Shown: positions 33,001 through 44,241 of the stretch, in pieces
How the letters are laid out: each line of letters starts with the position of its first letter
Numbering within the stretch: position 1 is the first letter of the stretch
DNA from: Nocardioides potassii
Lineage (GTDB): Bacteria > Actinomycetota > Actinomycetes > Propionibacteriales > Nocardioidaceae
Length of the DNA stretch: 64,000 nt
Reading direction: 5' to 3'
Assembly (NCBI RefSeq): GCF_021648885.1
Contig: NZ_JAKJHZ010000006.1
Coordinates: forward strand, 237,188 to 301,187
Notes under the pieces: generated by a model
Databases searched by the model: none
What the model was told of the DNA's origin: nothing
Seen by the model: only the letters and a program-made list of their open reading frames with translations
Translations under genes and position numbers: made by a program

Positions 33001-34160
33001 GACCACCTGTCCTCGACATCGACGCCCTCCTCGACGACCCGGGCACCGGGATCATCGTGTGCTGCGGGTCCGGCGGGGTCGGCAAGACCACCACGTCCGC
33101 AGCCCTCGCCCTGCGCGCCGCCGAGCGCGGGCGCAAGGTCGTCGTCCTGACGATCGACCCGGCCCGCCGGCTGGCTCAGGCGATGGGCATCGAGGCGCTC
33201 GACAACACCCCGCGCCCGGTGACGGGCATCCGGCCGATGGTCGAGGAAGGCGCGCAGCGCCTGTCAGGGGACCAGGGCTCGCTCGACGCGATGATGCTCG
33301 ACATGAAGCGCACCTTCGACGAGGTGGTGGAGAGCGGAGCCAGCCCCGAGAAGGCCAAGCAGATCCTGGAGAACCCGTTCTACATCGCGCTGTCGAGCTC
33401 GTTCGCCGGCACCCAGGAGTACATGGCGATGGAGAAGCTCGGCCAGCTCCACCGCGACGCCGCGCGCGACGGCACCTACGACCTGATCGTCGTGGACACG
33501 CCGCCCTCGCGCTCGGCCCTCGACTTCCTCGACGCCCCGGAGCGGCTCGCCGGGTTCCTCGACGGGCGGCTGATCAAGCTGCTGCTCGCGCCGGCGCGCG
33601 GTCCCGCGCGACTGATGACCGCGGGCTTCTCGCTGATCACCGGAGCGCTGACGAAGGTGCTCGGCGGGCAGATGCTCCGCGACGTCCAGACGTTCGTCAC
33701 CGCGCTCGACACCCTCTTCGGCGGCTTCCGCCAGCGCGCGGAGAAGACCTTCGCCCTGCTGCAGGCCGACGGGACGGCGTTCGTCGTGGTCGCGGCTCCC
33801 GAGCCAGACGCGCTGCGCGAGGCGGCGTACTTCGTCGACCGGCTCACCGACGACGACATGCCGCTGGCCGGCCTGGTCGTCAACCGGGCGAGCCCGTCGG
33901 CGCGCACGGACCTGTCGGCCGAGGAGGCGATCGCCGCCGCCGACCGGTTGCGCGCGATGGACTCCTCGTCGCTGACCGCCGGACTGCTGCAGCTCCACGC
34001 GGACCGGGTCCGCATCATCGAGCGCGAGCAGCGCCTGCGCGACCGGTTCGCCGCCTCGCACCCGCACGTCCCGACCGCCGTCGTGCCCGCCATGGCGAGC
34101 GACGTCCACGACCTCGACGGCCTGCGCGAGGTCGGCGTACGACTGGCCGACCAGGGCTGA
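32997..34160 (+). CDS. Get3/ArsA-like ATPase, second of pair
   Basis: 387 aa. The P-loop IIVCCGSGGVGKTTTSAAL near residue 19 is followed by VVVLTIDPARRLAQAMG, and YDLIVVDTPPSRSALDFLDAP carries the second Asp motif. Longer and closer to canonical ArsA half-molecules than its partner. The ATG overlaps the first ATPase stop (ATGA). Matches Rv3680 (BagB) in order. Convergent with whiB. Confidence 0.88.
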   Translation: MRPPVLDIDALLDDPGTGIIVCCGSGGVGKTTTSAALALRAAERGRKVVVLTIDPARRLAQAMGIEALDNTPRPVTGIRPMVEEGAQRLSGDQGSLDAMMLDMKRTFDEVVESGASPEKAKQILENPFYIALSSSFAGTQEYMAMEKLGQLHRDAARDGTYDLIVVDTPPSRSALDFLDAPERLAGFLDGRLIKLLLAPARGPARLMTAGFSLITGALTKVLGGQMLRDVQTFVTALDTLFGGFRQRAEKTFALLQADGTAFVVVAAPEPDALREAAYFVDRLTDDDMPLAGLVVNRASPSARTDLSAEEAIAAADRLRAMDSSSLTAGLLQLHADRVRIIEREQRLRDRFAASHPHVPTAVVPAMASDVHDLDGLREVGVRLADQG

Positions 34161-34172
34161 GCGACCGTCAGG

Positions 34173-34466
34173 TCAGACGGAGACGGACGGCGTCTCGACC
34201 TTGGTGCGCGCGGTCTCGAGGATCGAGCGCCACGACGAGCCGGGCTTGCGACGGAGCAGCGCACGCCGCTCACGCTCGGTCATGCCGCCCCAGACACCCC
34301 ACTCGATCTGGTTGTCCAGCGCCTCGGCGAGGCACTCGGTCCGCACGGGGCAACCCGCGCAGACCTGCTTGGCCTTGTTCTGCTCCGCGCCGCGCACGAA
34401 GAGTGCGTCGGGCGTGTCCGCCTTGCAAGCGGCGCGCGATGCCCAGTCCTCAACCCACATAGTCAT
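34173..34466 (-). CDS. whiB: WhiB-family iron-sulfur regulator
   Basis: 97 aa. The four [4Fe-4S]-ligand cysteines are C14, C36, C39 and C45 (CxxC in VCAGCPVRTEC), followed by the invariant turn EWGVWGGMTERERRALLRR and a basic DNA-contact tail. WhiB proteins bind region 4 of the primary sigma factor and sense O2/NO. The neighbourhood (two Get3-like ATPases, class A PBP) equals that of M. tuberculosis whiB4. ATG start with GGGGA upstream; ATG ACT ATG offers a second start two codons later. A ~200-base gap separates it from the divergent PBP. Confidence 0.93.
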   Translation of the reverse strand: MTMWVEDWASRAACKADTPDALFVRGAEQNKAKQVCAGCPVRTECLAEALDNQIEWGVWGGMTERERRALLRRKPGSSWRSILETARTKVETPSVSV

Positions 34467-34628
34467 TCCCCACGATCAATGGAGCCCGGTCAGCCGCCCC
34501 CATAGCGGCCATCCCGATCTCGAGTAGAAAAGTAAACGAGTTGCCCGAGGTGCAGACAGGGGCCGAGTGGCTCAATTCGCATAGTCCGATGTGACTAGTG
34601 GGGTGGTCGTTCGGGCCCCGCGAGTGGA

Positions 34629-34659
34629 TTGAGTGTGCTAAGCGCCTCCCCCGTACTCT
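34629..34659 (+). promoter_or_regulatory. Promoter of the class A PBP gene
   Basis: -35 TTGAGT (34629-34634), 19-base spacer, -10 TACTCT (34654-34659), then seven bases to the ATG, fitting a leaderless transcript. Confidence 0.5.
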
Positions 34660-34666
34660 GGTGCCC

Positions 34667-37039
34667 ATGTCCTCGCGTACGCCGTCGCCCGCCCGGAGCC
34701 CCCAGGGGCGCCCGAACGCCGGGCGCATCGCCTCGCACCTCGCCGTCATGGCCGCGGTCGCCGTGGTCATGGGCGTCCTCATCGCCTGCCTCGCCATCCC
34801 GTTCGCGGGCCTGGTCGGCGTCGCCGCGAAGGACGTCAGCAAGGGCATGGTCAACCTGCCGGAGTCGCTCGAGGCCAAGGACCTGTCGCAGAAGACGCGC
34901 ATCTACGACGTCAACGGCAACCTCATCGCCTCGCTCTACGACCAGAACCGGATCAACGTCCCGCTCACGTCGATCTCGCGGCCCATGGTGAAGGCGATCG
35001 TCGCCATCGAGGACTACCGCTTCTACGACCACGGCGCGCTCGACCTCAAGGGCACGCTGCGCGCGTTCATCACCAACCAGGCCAACGGCGGCTCGGTGCA
35101 GGGCGGCTCGTCCATCACCCAGCAGATGGTGAAGCAGACCCTGCTCTACCAGGCCGAGACCGACGAGGAGCGCAAGGCCGCGACCGAGGAGACGTACGCC
35201 CGCAAGATCCGCGAGCTGCGCTACGCCATCGCCTTCGAGAAGAACCACAGCAAGGACTGGATCCTCGAGCGCTACCTCAACATCGCCTACTTCGGCGACG
35301 GCGCCTTCGGCGTCCAGGCCGCCGCCAAGCACTTCTTCTCCAAGAACGCCAGCAAGCTCAACCTGCTCGAGTCGGCCACGCTCGCCGGCCTGGTGAAGAA
35401 CCCCGTCGGCTACGACCCGGTGGACAACCCCGAGCGCGCCGAGTCGCGACGCAACGTCGTCCTCGACCGGATGGCGCAGCTGGGCATCCTCACCGAGAAG
35501 AAGGCCGACCGCCTCAAGAACACCCCGATCGGGGACACGCTGAAGGTCACCAGCTCGCCCAACGGCTGCCAGCAGTCGCAGGCGCCGTTCTTCTGCGACT
35601 ACGTCGTCAGCTGGCTGCTGAAGGACCCGGTCCTGGGCGACACGATGAAGGAGCGTCGCCGTACGCTCAACAACGGCGGCCTCACGATCAGGACGACGAT
35701 CGACCTCGACATGCAGAAGGCCGCCGACCAGGCCGTCTCCGCGCACGTCTTCCCGACCGACCAGGCGATCGGCGGCCTCGCCATGGTCGAGCCCGGCACC
35801 GGCGACGTACGCGCACTCGCGCAGTCGCGCCCGATGGGCAAGGACAAGGCGGCGGGCCAGACCTACCTCAACTACGTGGTGCCCAAGAAGTACGGCGACG
35901 CCAACGGGTTCCAGGCGGGGTCGACGTTCAAGGTGTTCGTCCTCGCCTCCGCCATCAACCAGGGCATCCCGCTCAGCACCACGATCAGCTCGCCCGAGCA
36001 GATGAACATCCCGGACGAGGACTTCGAGAACTGCGACGGCCCCTACGCCGGCGACGGCAAGGGCTGGACGGTCAGCAACTCGACCGGGTCGGGCACCTTC
36101 GACCTCTACTCCGGCACCCAGAACTCGGTGAACACCTTCTTCGCCCAGCTCGAGGAGCAGACCGGCATGTGCGAGCCGCTCCAGCTCGCGAAGGACATGG
36201 GCGTCAAGGTGCCGCTCGCCCAGAAGGTGCCGTCATGGATCCTCGGCGTCTCCGACAGCAACCCGCTCGAGCTCGCCCAGGCCTACGCCACCTTCGCGGC
36301 CCGCGGTCTCCACTGCGACCCGCGCCCCGTGACCGAGGTGCTCGACTCACAGGGCCAGGCGCTCAAGGACTTCTCCAGCCAGTGCGAGCAGGTCATGCCG
36401 GGCGCGACGGCCGACGCGGTCAACGACATCCTGCGCGGTGTCATGGAGCCCGGAGGGTTCGGCCAGAACATCGCGATCGACAAGCCGTCGGCCGGCAAGA
36501 CGGGCACGAACCAGAACAACATGTCGGTGTGGTTCGCCGGCTACACCCCCAAGATCGCCACCGTGGCGATGGTCGCCGGCGCCAACCAGCTCGGTGAGTG
36601 GGTCAGCCTCAACGGCCAGTACGTCGGCGGCAGCCCGATCTACGAGGCGTTCGGCTCGACCGTGGCCGGCCCGATCTGGGGCGACGCGATGTCGGCCATC
36701 TCGGCCAAGCTCCCCTACGAGGACTTCCAGGCGCCCGCGGGCGACGAGATCGCCGGCGTGCTGACCAGCGTGCCGGACGTGACCGGCCAGTCCGTCGAGG
36801 CCGCGACGTCCACCCTCGAGGCGGCCGGCTTCACCGTCGCCGACGGTGGCCAGGTCAACTCCGACCTCGAGCAGGGGCTCGTCGCGAGCACCTCGCCCGC
36901 TGCCGGGATCCAGCTGAGCAGCGGTGACACGGTCACGCTCTACACCTCGACCGGCTACGTCCCGCCCCCGCCGTCCAACGACGGCGGCAAGGGGAAGGGC
37001 AAGGGGAAGGGCAAGGGCGGCGGCAAGGGCCGCGGCTGA
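34667..37039 (+). CDS. ponA: Class A penicillin-binding protein with PASTA domain
   Basis: 790-aa bifunctional peptidoglycan synthase. Membrane helix at about residues 23-50. Glycosyltransferase 51 domain with catalytic Glu115 in AIVAIEDYRFYDHG and GGSSITQQMVKQ. Transpeptidase domain with Ser419 (STFK), Ser487 (SVN) and Lys611 (KTGT). One PASTA domain (about 705-765, VPDVTGQSVEAATSTLEAAGF) follows, then a PPPP linker and a Gly-Lys repeat tail that may bind wall or membrane anions. PonA2-like by order (Rv3682). The ATG was chosen over an upstream in-frame GTG because a -10 (TACTCT) lies between them. Confidence 0.95.
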   Translation: MSSRTPSPARSPQGRPNAGRIASHLAVMAAVAVVMGVLIACLAIPFAGLVGVAAKDVSKGMVNLPESLEAKDLSQKTRIYDVNGNLIASLYDQNRINVPLTSISRPMVKAIVAIEDYRFYDHGALDLKGTLRAFITNQANGGSVQGGSSITQQMVKQTLLYQAETDEERKAATEETYARKIRELRYAIAFEKNHSKDWILERYLNIAYFGDGAFGVQAAAKHFFSKNASKLNLLESATLAGLVKNPVGYDPVDNPERAESRRNVVLDRMAQLGILTEKKADRLKNTPIGDTLKVTSSPNGCQQSQAPFFCDYVVSWLLKDPVLGDTMKERRRTLNNGGLTIRTTIDLDMQKAADQAVSAHVFPTDQAIGGLAMVEPGTGDVRALAQSRPMGKDKAAGQTYLNYVVPKKYGDANGFQAGSTFKVFVLASAINQGIPLSTTISSPEQMNIPDEDFENCDGPYAGDGKGWTVSNSTGSGTFDLYSGTQNSVNTFFAQLEEQTGMCEPLQLAKDMGVKVPLAQKVPSWILGVSDSNPLELAQAYATFAARGLHCDPRPVTEVLDSQGQALKDFSSQCEQVMPGATADAVNDILRGVMEPGGFGQNIAIDKPSAGKTGTNQNNMSVWFAGYTPKIATVAMVAGANQLGEWVSLNGQYVGGSPIYEAFGSTVAGPIWGDAMSAISAKLPYEDFQAPAGDEIAGVLTSVPDVTGQSVEAATSTLEAAGFTVADGGQVNSDLEQGLVASTSPAAGIQLSSGDTVTLYTSTGYVPPPPSNDGGKGKGKGKGKGGGKGRG

Positions 37040-37050
37040 CCTCCCCAACC

Positions 37051-37125
37051 GGTGGTCGAGGTGCGAGCCCTTCGAGACGCCTCGTCCCTCGGCTCCTCAG
37101 GATGAACTCCGCGAGCCTCGAAACC
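37051..37125. repeat. Repeat family F, copy 3
   Basis: Starts GGTGGTCGAGGTGCGAG and ends GCGAGCCTCGAAACC, matching the ends of copy 2 but with a different, non-mirrored centre. It fills the gap between the convergent PBP and YqeY genes. Confidence 0.6.
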
Positions 37126-37127
37126 GA

Positions 37128-37586
37128 TCAGCCGAGCTGTCGCCGTACCTCGGCGGCGACCGCGCCACCGTCGGCGCGACCCTTGACCTGAGGCGTCACC
37201 ACGCCCATCACCTTGCCCATCGCGCGCATGCCCTCGTCGGCCGCGCCAGTCGTGGCGATCGCCGCCGACACCAGCTCGCTGATCTCGGCGTCGGTGAGCG
37301 GGGTGGGGAGGTACTCGGCGATGACCTCGCCCTCGGCGGCCTCCTTGGCCGCCATCTCCTCACGCCCGCCCTCCTTGAAGGCCGTGGCCGCCTCGCGGCG
37401 GCGCTTGGCCTCGGTGGACAGCACGCCGAGGACGTCCTCATCGGTGAGCTCGCGGGCGACCTTCCCGGCGACCTCGGCGTTGGTGATGGCGGTCAGCACC
37501 ATCCGCAGGGTCGAGGAGCGCAGCTCGTCACGCGCCTTCATGGCGGTGGTGAGGTCGGCGCGGAGACGGTCCTTGAGGTCACTCAT
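37128..37586 (-). CDS. GatB/YqeY-domain protein
   Basis: 152 aa, alpha-helical. Starts MSDLKDRLRADLTTAMKARDEL and contains STLRMVLTAITNAEV and the C-terminal MGKVMGVVTPQVKGRADGGAVAAEVRRQL, the YqeY signature. The family shares the tRNA-binding tail domain of GatB but its role is unknown; some members are near tRNA amidation or rpsU genes. ATG chosen for the conserved N-terminus. Divergent from the metallophosphoesterase with only 26 bases between starts. Confidence 0.88.
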   Translation of the reverse strand: MSDLKDRLRADLTTAMKARDELRSSTLRMVLTAITNAEVAGKVARELTDEDVLGVLSTEAKRRREAATAFKEGGREEMAAKEAAEGEVIAEYLPTPLTDAEISELVSAAIATTGAADEGMRAMGKVMGVVTPQVKGRADGGAVAAEVRRQLG

Positions 37587-37612
37587 GCCGACCATTGTGG
37601 CAGCCTTGGCGA

Positions 37613-38563
37613 ATGGCTTTCCTCCCTGTCGTTCGGCGCACGATCGGGCTCGGTGCCCTCGCCGGCGCGGGGCTGACGGCGTACGCCGCCTGGGAGGCAC
37701 GCCAGTACACGCTGCGCCGCGTGACCGTGCCGCTGCTGCCCGCGGGGCACGCGCCGCTGAAGGTGCTGCACCTCAGCGACATCCACATGGCGCCCGACCA
37801 GCGCGCCAAGCAGGACTGGCTGCGCGGGCTCGCCGCCCTCGAGCCGGACCTGGTCGTCAACACCGGTGACAACCTCGCGCACTCCCGATCCGTACCGGTC
37901 CTCGCGGACGCCCTCGGCGGCCTGCTCGACGTGCCGGGGGTCTACGTCCTCGGCTCCAACGACTACTGGGTGCCGGGCATGCGGAACCCGCTGCTCTACC
38001 TGCTGCCCGACACCGGCAAGCGGCACACGTCCGGACGCCAGCTGCCGTGGCCGGACCTCAAGGACCGCTTCAACAGCGCCGGCTGGCTCGACCTCACCAA
38101 CGGCTTCGGCCGCCTCGACGTGGGCGGCACGTCGATCGCGTTCGCCGGCGTCGACGACCCGCACCTGCAGTACGACGACCTGGGGCGCGTCGCCGGCCCG
38201 GCCGACCCGGCGACCGACGTCCGGATCGGCGTCACGCACGCGCCGTACCTCCGCGTGCTCGACCAGTTCGCCGCCGACGGCTACGAGGCGATCATCGCCG
38301 GCCACACGCACGGGGGCCAGGTGTGCCTGCCCCTGCTCAACGGGGGTGGCCGGGCGTTGACCACCAACTGCGACATCGAGCCCGCCCGCGCGCGCGGCCT
38401 GCACCGCCACCCCGCCGACTCCGCACCCGGCGACGAGAGGTCGGCGTGGCTCCACGTCTCTGCCGGCCTCGGCACCAACCCCTACGTCCGGATCCGCGTG
38501 GCCTGCCGTCCCGAGGCGACGCTGATGACCTTCGTCCCCGTCGGAACCGCCCAGGAGGCCTGA
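37613..38563 (+). CDS. Membrane-associated calcineurin-like metallophosphoesterase
   Basis: 316 aa. One N-terminal hydrophobic helix (TIGLGALAGAGLTAYAAW), then the dinuclear metal motifs LSDIHM, VNTGDNL, GSNDYW and GHTHGGQVCLP. Family members include phosphodiesterases and UDP-diacylglucosamine hydrolases; substrate not predictable. The order PBP-metallophosphoesterase matches ponA2-Rv3683. No Shine-Dalgarno near the ATG. Overlaps the next gene by one base (TGATG). Confidence 0.88.
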   Translation: MAFLPVVRRTIGLGALAGAGLTAYAAWEARQYTLRRVTVPLLPAGHAPLKVLHLSDIHMAPDQRAKQDWLRGLAALEPDLVVNTGDNLAHSRSVPVLADALGGLLDVPGVYVLGSNDYWVPGMRNPLLYLLPDTGKRHTSGRQLPWPDLKDRFNSAGWLDLTNGFGRLDVGGTSIAFAGVDDPHLQYDDLGRVAGPADPATDVRIGVTHAPYLRVLDQFAADGYEAIIAGHTHGGQVCLPLLNGGGRALTTNCDIEPARARGLHRHPADSAPGDERSAWLHVSAGLGTNPYVRIRVACRPEATLMTFVPVGTAQEA

Positions 38564-39189
38564 TGCCGCTCGTCCGCGTGACCAACTTCGCCATCTCCCT
38601 CGACGGCTACGGCGCCGGGGAGCCGCAGTCGCTCGAGGCGCCGTTCGGCCATGCCGGCATGAAGCTCCACGCCTGGCGGTTCGCGACCTGGCAGGACGGC
38701 GCCCCGAGTGGCGTCGACGCTCTCTTCGGCAAGCAGTACGACGTCGGTTTCGGCGCGGAGATCATGGGCGCCAACAAGTTCGGTCCGCCCGGGTGGCAGG
38801 ACGACCCCGACTGGCGCGGCTGGTGGGGCGAGGACCCGCCGTTCCACACGCCGACGTACGTCCTCACGCACCGACCGCGCGAGTCCATGGAGATGGAGGG
38901 TGGCACGACCTTCCACTTCCTCGACACGTCGGTCGAGCAGGCGCTGGCGGTCGCCCGGGAGGCGGCGGGTGACCTCGACGTCCGCATCGGCGGGGGCGCC
39001 AGCACGGTGCGCGACTTCGTGCGGGCCGGCCTCGTCGACCACCTCCACCTCGCCGTCGTGCCCGTCGTCCTCGGTCGCGGGACGCTGCTCTGGGAGGGTC
39101 TCGAGGGGTTGGAGGACACCTTCCACATCGAGGCGGTCTCCGCGCCGAGCGGGGTCGTCCACCTGTCGCTCAGCCGCATGCAGGGCTGA
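38563..39189 (+). CDS. DHFR/RibD C-terminal-family reductase
   Basis: 208 aa. The RibD_C fold is shown by VRVTNFAISLDGYGAGE at the start, TYVLTHRPRESMEMEGGTTFHFL in the middle and the NADPH-binding VRIGGGASTVRDFVRAGLVDHLHLAVVPVVLGRG. Such proteins reduce pteridine- or pyrimidine-like substrates; most are uncharacterised. ATG overlaps the phosphoesterase stop. Free-standing enzyme, not part of a riboflavin cluster here. Confidence 0.85.
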   Translation: MPLVRVTNFAISLDGYGAGEPQSLEAPFGHAGMKLHAWRFATWQDGAPSGVDALFGKQYDVGFGAEIMGANKFGPPGWQDDPDWRGWWGEDPPFHTPTYVLTHRPRESMEMEGGTTFHFLDTSVEQALAVAREAAGDLDVRIGGGASTVRDFVRAGLVDHLHLAVVPVVLGRGTLLWEGLEGLEDTFHIEAVSAPSGVVHLSLSRMQG

Positions 39190-39270
39190 GCCCCGGGGCG
39201 ATTTCGGACGGCCCTGACCCAGCCGGTATGCTCGCCCACGTTGCCCGGACGGTTCCGACCGTACGGGCGG

Positions 39271-39344
39271 CGGGCTGTGGCGCAGCTTGGTAGCGCGCCT
39301 CGTTCGGGACGAGGAGGCCGCAGGTTCAAATCCTGTCAGCCCGA
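39271..39344 (+). tRNA. tRNA-Pro(CGG)
   Basis: 74 bases. Acceptor CGGGCTG/CAGCCCG with discriminator A, anticodon arm CCTCGTT-CGG-GACGAGG with anticodon CGG, T-loop GGTTCAAATCC. The CCA end is not encoded. A strong hairpin follows. Confidence 0.95.
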
Positions 39345-39351
39345 CATCGGG

Positions 39352-39378
39352 ACGGACCCACGTGAGACGTGGGTCCGT
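39352..39378 (+). terminator. Intrinsic terminator after tRNA-Pro
   Basis: Perfect 12-base stem ACGGACCCACGT/ACGTGGGTCCGT with a GAG loop, followed by TCGTCATTTCT. Confidence 0.85.
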
Positions 39379-39419
39379 TCGTCATTTCTCATCCGGTTGG
39401 CGCTCCCTAGGGTGGGGCG

Positions 39420-40181
39420 ATGGCCCTGCTGACGTGCGACTTCTTCTCCGACGCCCTCGAGCGCGGGACCTCGATGACCGTCGTCCTGCCGCAGCCGACG
39501 CAGGAGCAGATCGGGGTGGACGGGACGGGCTTCGCCGACCCGCCCCGCCTGCTCTACCTCCTCCACGGACTGTCGGACGACCACACCGCGTGGCTGCGCT
39601 ACACCTCGATCGAGCGCTACGCGACCGCCCTCGGCTTCGCCGTCGTCATGCCGGCCGTGGACCGCTCGTTCTACGCCAACGAGAAGCGGGGACACCGCTA
39701 CTGGGACTACGTGTCCGAGGAGCTGCCCGACGTCGTACGACGGTTCCTGAGGGTCTCGCACGACCCGGCGGACACGTTCGTGGCCGGGCTCTCGATGGGC
39801 GGCTACGGCGCGCTCAAGCACGGGGTCACCCACCCCGAGCGCTACGCGGGCGTCGCCTCGCTCTCCGGCGTCGCCGACGTCCGCGAGCTGGATGGGCGCC
39901 TCGACCGGGCCGAGATCGTGGAGCGTGTGTTCGGCGGATCGATGGCGCCGTCGGACGACCTCTTCACCCTCCTCGACTCCGTCGACCCGGCGACGGCACC
40001 CCGGCTCTACATCGGGTGCGGCACCGAGGAGGACCTGTTCGTGGGACCCAACGAGCGCTTCGTCGAGGCCGCTCGGGCCCGCGGGCTGGACGTGACGACC
40101 GACTTCCGTCCCGGCGTGCACGAGTGGGGACTCTGGGACGCCCAGATCCAGGACGTCCTGACCTGGATGGCCGCGACCTGA
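39420..40181 (+). CDS. Alpha/beta-hydrolase esterase (esterase D / tributyrin-esterase family)
   Basis: 253 aa. Nucleophile elbow GLSMGGYG (Ser), oxyanion LLYLLHGLSDDHTAW, acid region GCGTEEDLF and the catalytic His in PGVHEWGLWDAQ. Resembles FGH/EstA-type esterases and mycolyltransferase-like folds, but no signal peptide is present, so a cytoplasmic carboxylesterase is likely. A TAGGGT hexamer ends six bases before the ATG, consistent with a leaderless transcript. Bounded by the tRNA-Pro terminator upstream and tandem repeats downstream. Confidence 0.85.
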   Translation: MALLTCDFFSDALERGTSMTVVLPQPTQEQIGVDGTGFADPPRLLYLLHGLSDDHTAWLRYTSIERYATALGFAVVMPAVDRSFYANEKRGHRYWDYVSEELPDVVRRFLRVSHDPADTFVAGLSMGGYGALKHGVTHPERYAGVASLSGVADVRELDGRLDRAEIVERVFGGSMAPSDDLFTLLDSVDPATAPRLYIGCGTEEDLFVGPNERFVEAARARGLDVTTDFRPGVHEWGLWDAQIQDVLTWMAAT

Positions 40182-40200
40182 GGTGTCCGGCCACTCGGTC

Positions 40201-40330
40201 GACACGTGTCCGACGGATGGCCCCCGATGGGCCGGTCCGAGGGCCACGTGCCGGACACGTGTCCGACTGGTGGCCTCCGATCGACGGGTCCCAGGGCCAC
40301 GTCCCGGACACGTGTCCGAACGGGCGGCGT
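40201..40330. repeat. 53-base tandem repeats with GACACGTGTC cores
   Basis: GACACGTGTCCGA occurs at 40201, 40254 and 40307, an exact 53-base period over two full units and a partial third. GACACGTGTC is itself a perfect palindrome, and GGCCACGT(G/C)CC precedes copies two and three. No gene lies in this 239-base gap between the esterase and the Pro/Glu-rich membrane protein. Confidence 0.85.
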
Positions 40331-40420
40331 CGGTGGGCGCGGGCCTCGCGCATGTCGGCCAGTCCGACGGCTGACGCGGCAGCTGCGGCCTCGGCGGCCC
40401 GTATTTGGCACACTGCCCCC

Positions 40421-41254
40421 ATGGCAGACACGGGCAAGCCCGACGACGGCACGGAGGAGACTCCCTCGTTGGAGATGCCCTCCTTCTCGTTCCGACGGAA
40501 GAAGAAGTCACCACCGCCTGAGGACGCCGCGCCCGAGCCCGAGGTCGAGCCGCGGCCCGAGCCGGTCGCCGAACCCGAGCGCCAACCGGAGCCGGAGCCC
40601 GCGACCGACCCCGAGCCCGAGCCGGTCGCTGTCGCAGAGCCCGAGCCAGTTGCGGCACCTGAGCCCGACACCGTGACTGCCGCCGACCGCGAGCCGGCCA
40701 CCGAACCGTCTGCGCAGCCCGAGCCCACGCCCGTGCCGGCGTACGAGACACCGACCGCCGTCGTGCCCGTGGTGCCCGCCGACCAGGACGACGTGGCGTA
40801 CGAGACCGAGGACGAGCCGGCACGCGAGCCGCGGCAGCTGCCGTTGTCCGGCCTCCCGGCGGCGGCAGCCACGGGTGTGGTGGTCGGCGTCCTGGCGGTG
40901 CTCCTCGCCTGGCTCGCGACGAGCAGCTGCGAGGCGGTCCGCGGTACGTCGTCCTGCGGCGGCGGCCCCGGCCTGCTGATCCTGCTCGCCGTGCTGGCGT
41001 TGCTGGCGGTGGCCGGCGCGTGGTTGCTGGCGCGCTTCGGGGAGCCCGAGTCAGGCTCCACGAGCCTCCTGGCCGTCGGCATCATGGCCGTCCTGGTGAT
41101 GGTCTTCCTGCTCGGCTCGCTGGACGAGGCGTGGGCACGCATCGCCGTACCCGTCACCGCCGTCATCGGCTACTGCGTGTCGTGGTGGGTCACCCACGCG
41201 GTGGTCAGCGACGAGACCGAGCCGGACCTCGCGGAGCCCCACGACGTCAGGTGA
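40421..41254 (+). CDS. Pro/Glu-rich membrane protein, function unknown
   Basis: 277 aa. After a short basic patch (FSFRRKKKSPPP), residues 35-125 are a low-complexity run of EPEPxPEPV repeats, probably disordered. Three or four membrane helices follow (GVVVGVLAVLLAWLATSS, LLILLAVLALLAVAGAWLL, LAVGIMAVLVMVFLLGS and AVIGYCVSWWVTHAVV). Acidic C-terminus. Not recognised. The ATG was chosen because the upstream in-frame stretch runs through the esterase and the tandem repeats. The 53-base repeats end about 90 bases before it. Convergent with asd. Confidence 0.7.
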   Translation: MADTGKPDDGTEETPSLEMPSFSFRRKKKSPPPEDAAPEPEVEPRPEPVAEPERQPEPEPATDPEPEPVAVAEPEPVAAPEPDTVTAADREPATEPSAQPEPTPVPAYETPTAVVPVVPADQDDVAYETEDEPAREPRQLPLSGLPAAAATGVVVGVLAVLLAWLATSSCEAVRGTSSCGGGPGLLILLAVLALLAVAGAWLLARFGEPESGSTSLLAVGIMAVLVMVFLLGSLDEAWARIAVPVTAVIGYCVSWWVTHAVVSDETEPDLAEPHDVR

Positions 41255-41260
41255 GGCGGA

Positions 41261-43584
<2,324 letters not shown>

Positions 43585-43653
43585 GATCAGTCCCTCGGAA
43601 GATGTGACGAGAACGGCGTCCACCGACGCCGTCGGCGGCGGACCCGACCGATT

Positions 43654-44241
43654 CTACGGCTGGGCGGCGGGGGCGCTCTCCAGCATCTCATCGGCGACCT
43701 CGACCTGGTCGGCGTCGGCGTCGAAGTCGGTGTCGAACCGGTCGTGGGCGACCACGGTGATCAGCGCGTTGAGCGCCGCCCCGGCGAGGTTGCCCCAGTT
43801 GTTGACGTAGGAGAACTGCCACCACCACAGCGCCTCGTCGACGTTGCCGGCCCGGAAGTGGCGCAGGCCGTTCTCCAGGTCGATCGCGATCGAGGCGAGG
43901 TCGTCGGAGAGCCGGCTCTCGACGACCTCGGGGACGTAGGGGTCGAAGACGAACGTGTAGGCGTCGACGCCCTCGAGCATGTCGGCCAGCCGCAGGCGCA
44001 GGTCGTCGATGTCGGCCTCGGGGCCGACATCGGGCTGGAACTCCTCGCGCGGCGTGAAGTCGGTCTGCGCGCCGAGCCGGGCGCCGGCGAGGAGCACCTG
44101 GCTGATCTCCAGCAACAGGAGGGACACCGCCTGGGCGCCGTTGCCCTCGCGCGCGATCTCGCGCAGCGCGAGGAGGAAGCTCGTCACCGAGTCGGCGATC
44201 TGCTCCTCGAACTTGATCTTCTCGATCTGGGCGTCAGTCAC
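43654..44241 (-). CDS. DUF5063-family protein
   Basis: 195 aa, acidic and all-helical: [35 protein letters not shown] and [25 protein letters not shown] (central [12 protein letters not shown] is the family hallmark). Function unknown. Constantly found just downstream of recR in actinobacteria. The GTG start overlaps the recR stop by eight bases; an upstream start adding nine residues is possible. Confidence 0.82.
   Translation of the reverse strand: MTDAQIEKIKFEEQIADSVTSFLLALREIAREGNGAQAVSLLLLEISQVLLAGARLGAQTDFTPREEFQPDVGPEADIDDLRLRLADMLEGVDAYTFVFDPYVPEVVESRLSDDLASIAIDLENGLRHFRAGNVDEALWWWQFSYVNNWGNLAGAALNALITVVAHDRFDTDFDADADQVEVADEMLESAPAAQP

Noticed and set aside
31975..34160. Arsenite efflux pump ArsA
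   Set aside because: Two separate Get3-like ATPases, no arsB/acr3 or arsR nearby, and the whiB/PBP context matches the mycobacterial Get3-like pair instead.
40201..40330. CRISPR array
   Set aside because: The 53-base units are repeated throughout with no distinct spacers, only two and a half units exist, and there are no cas genes.
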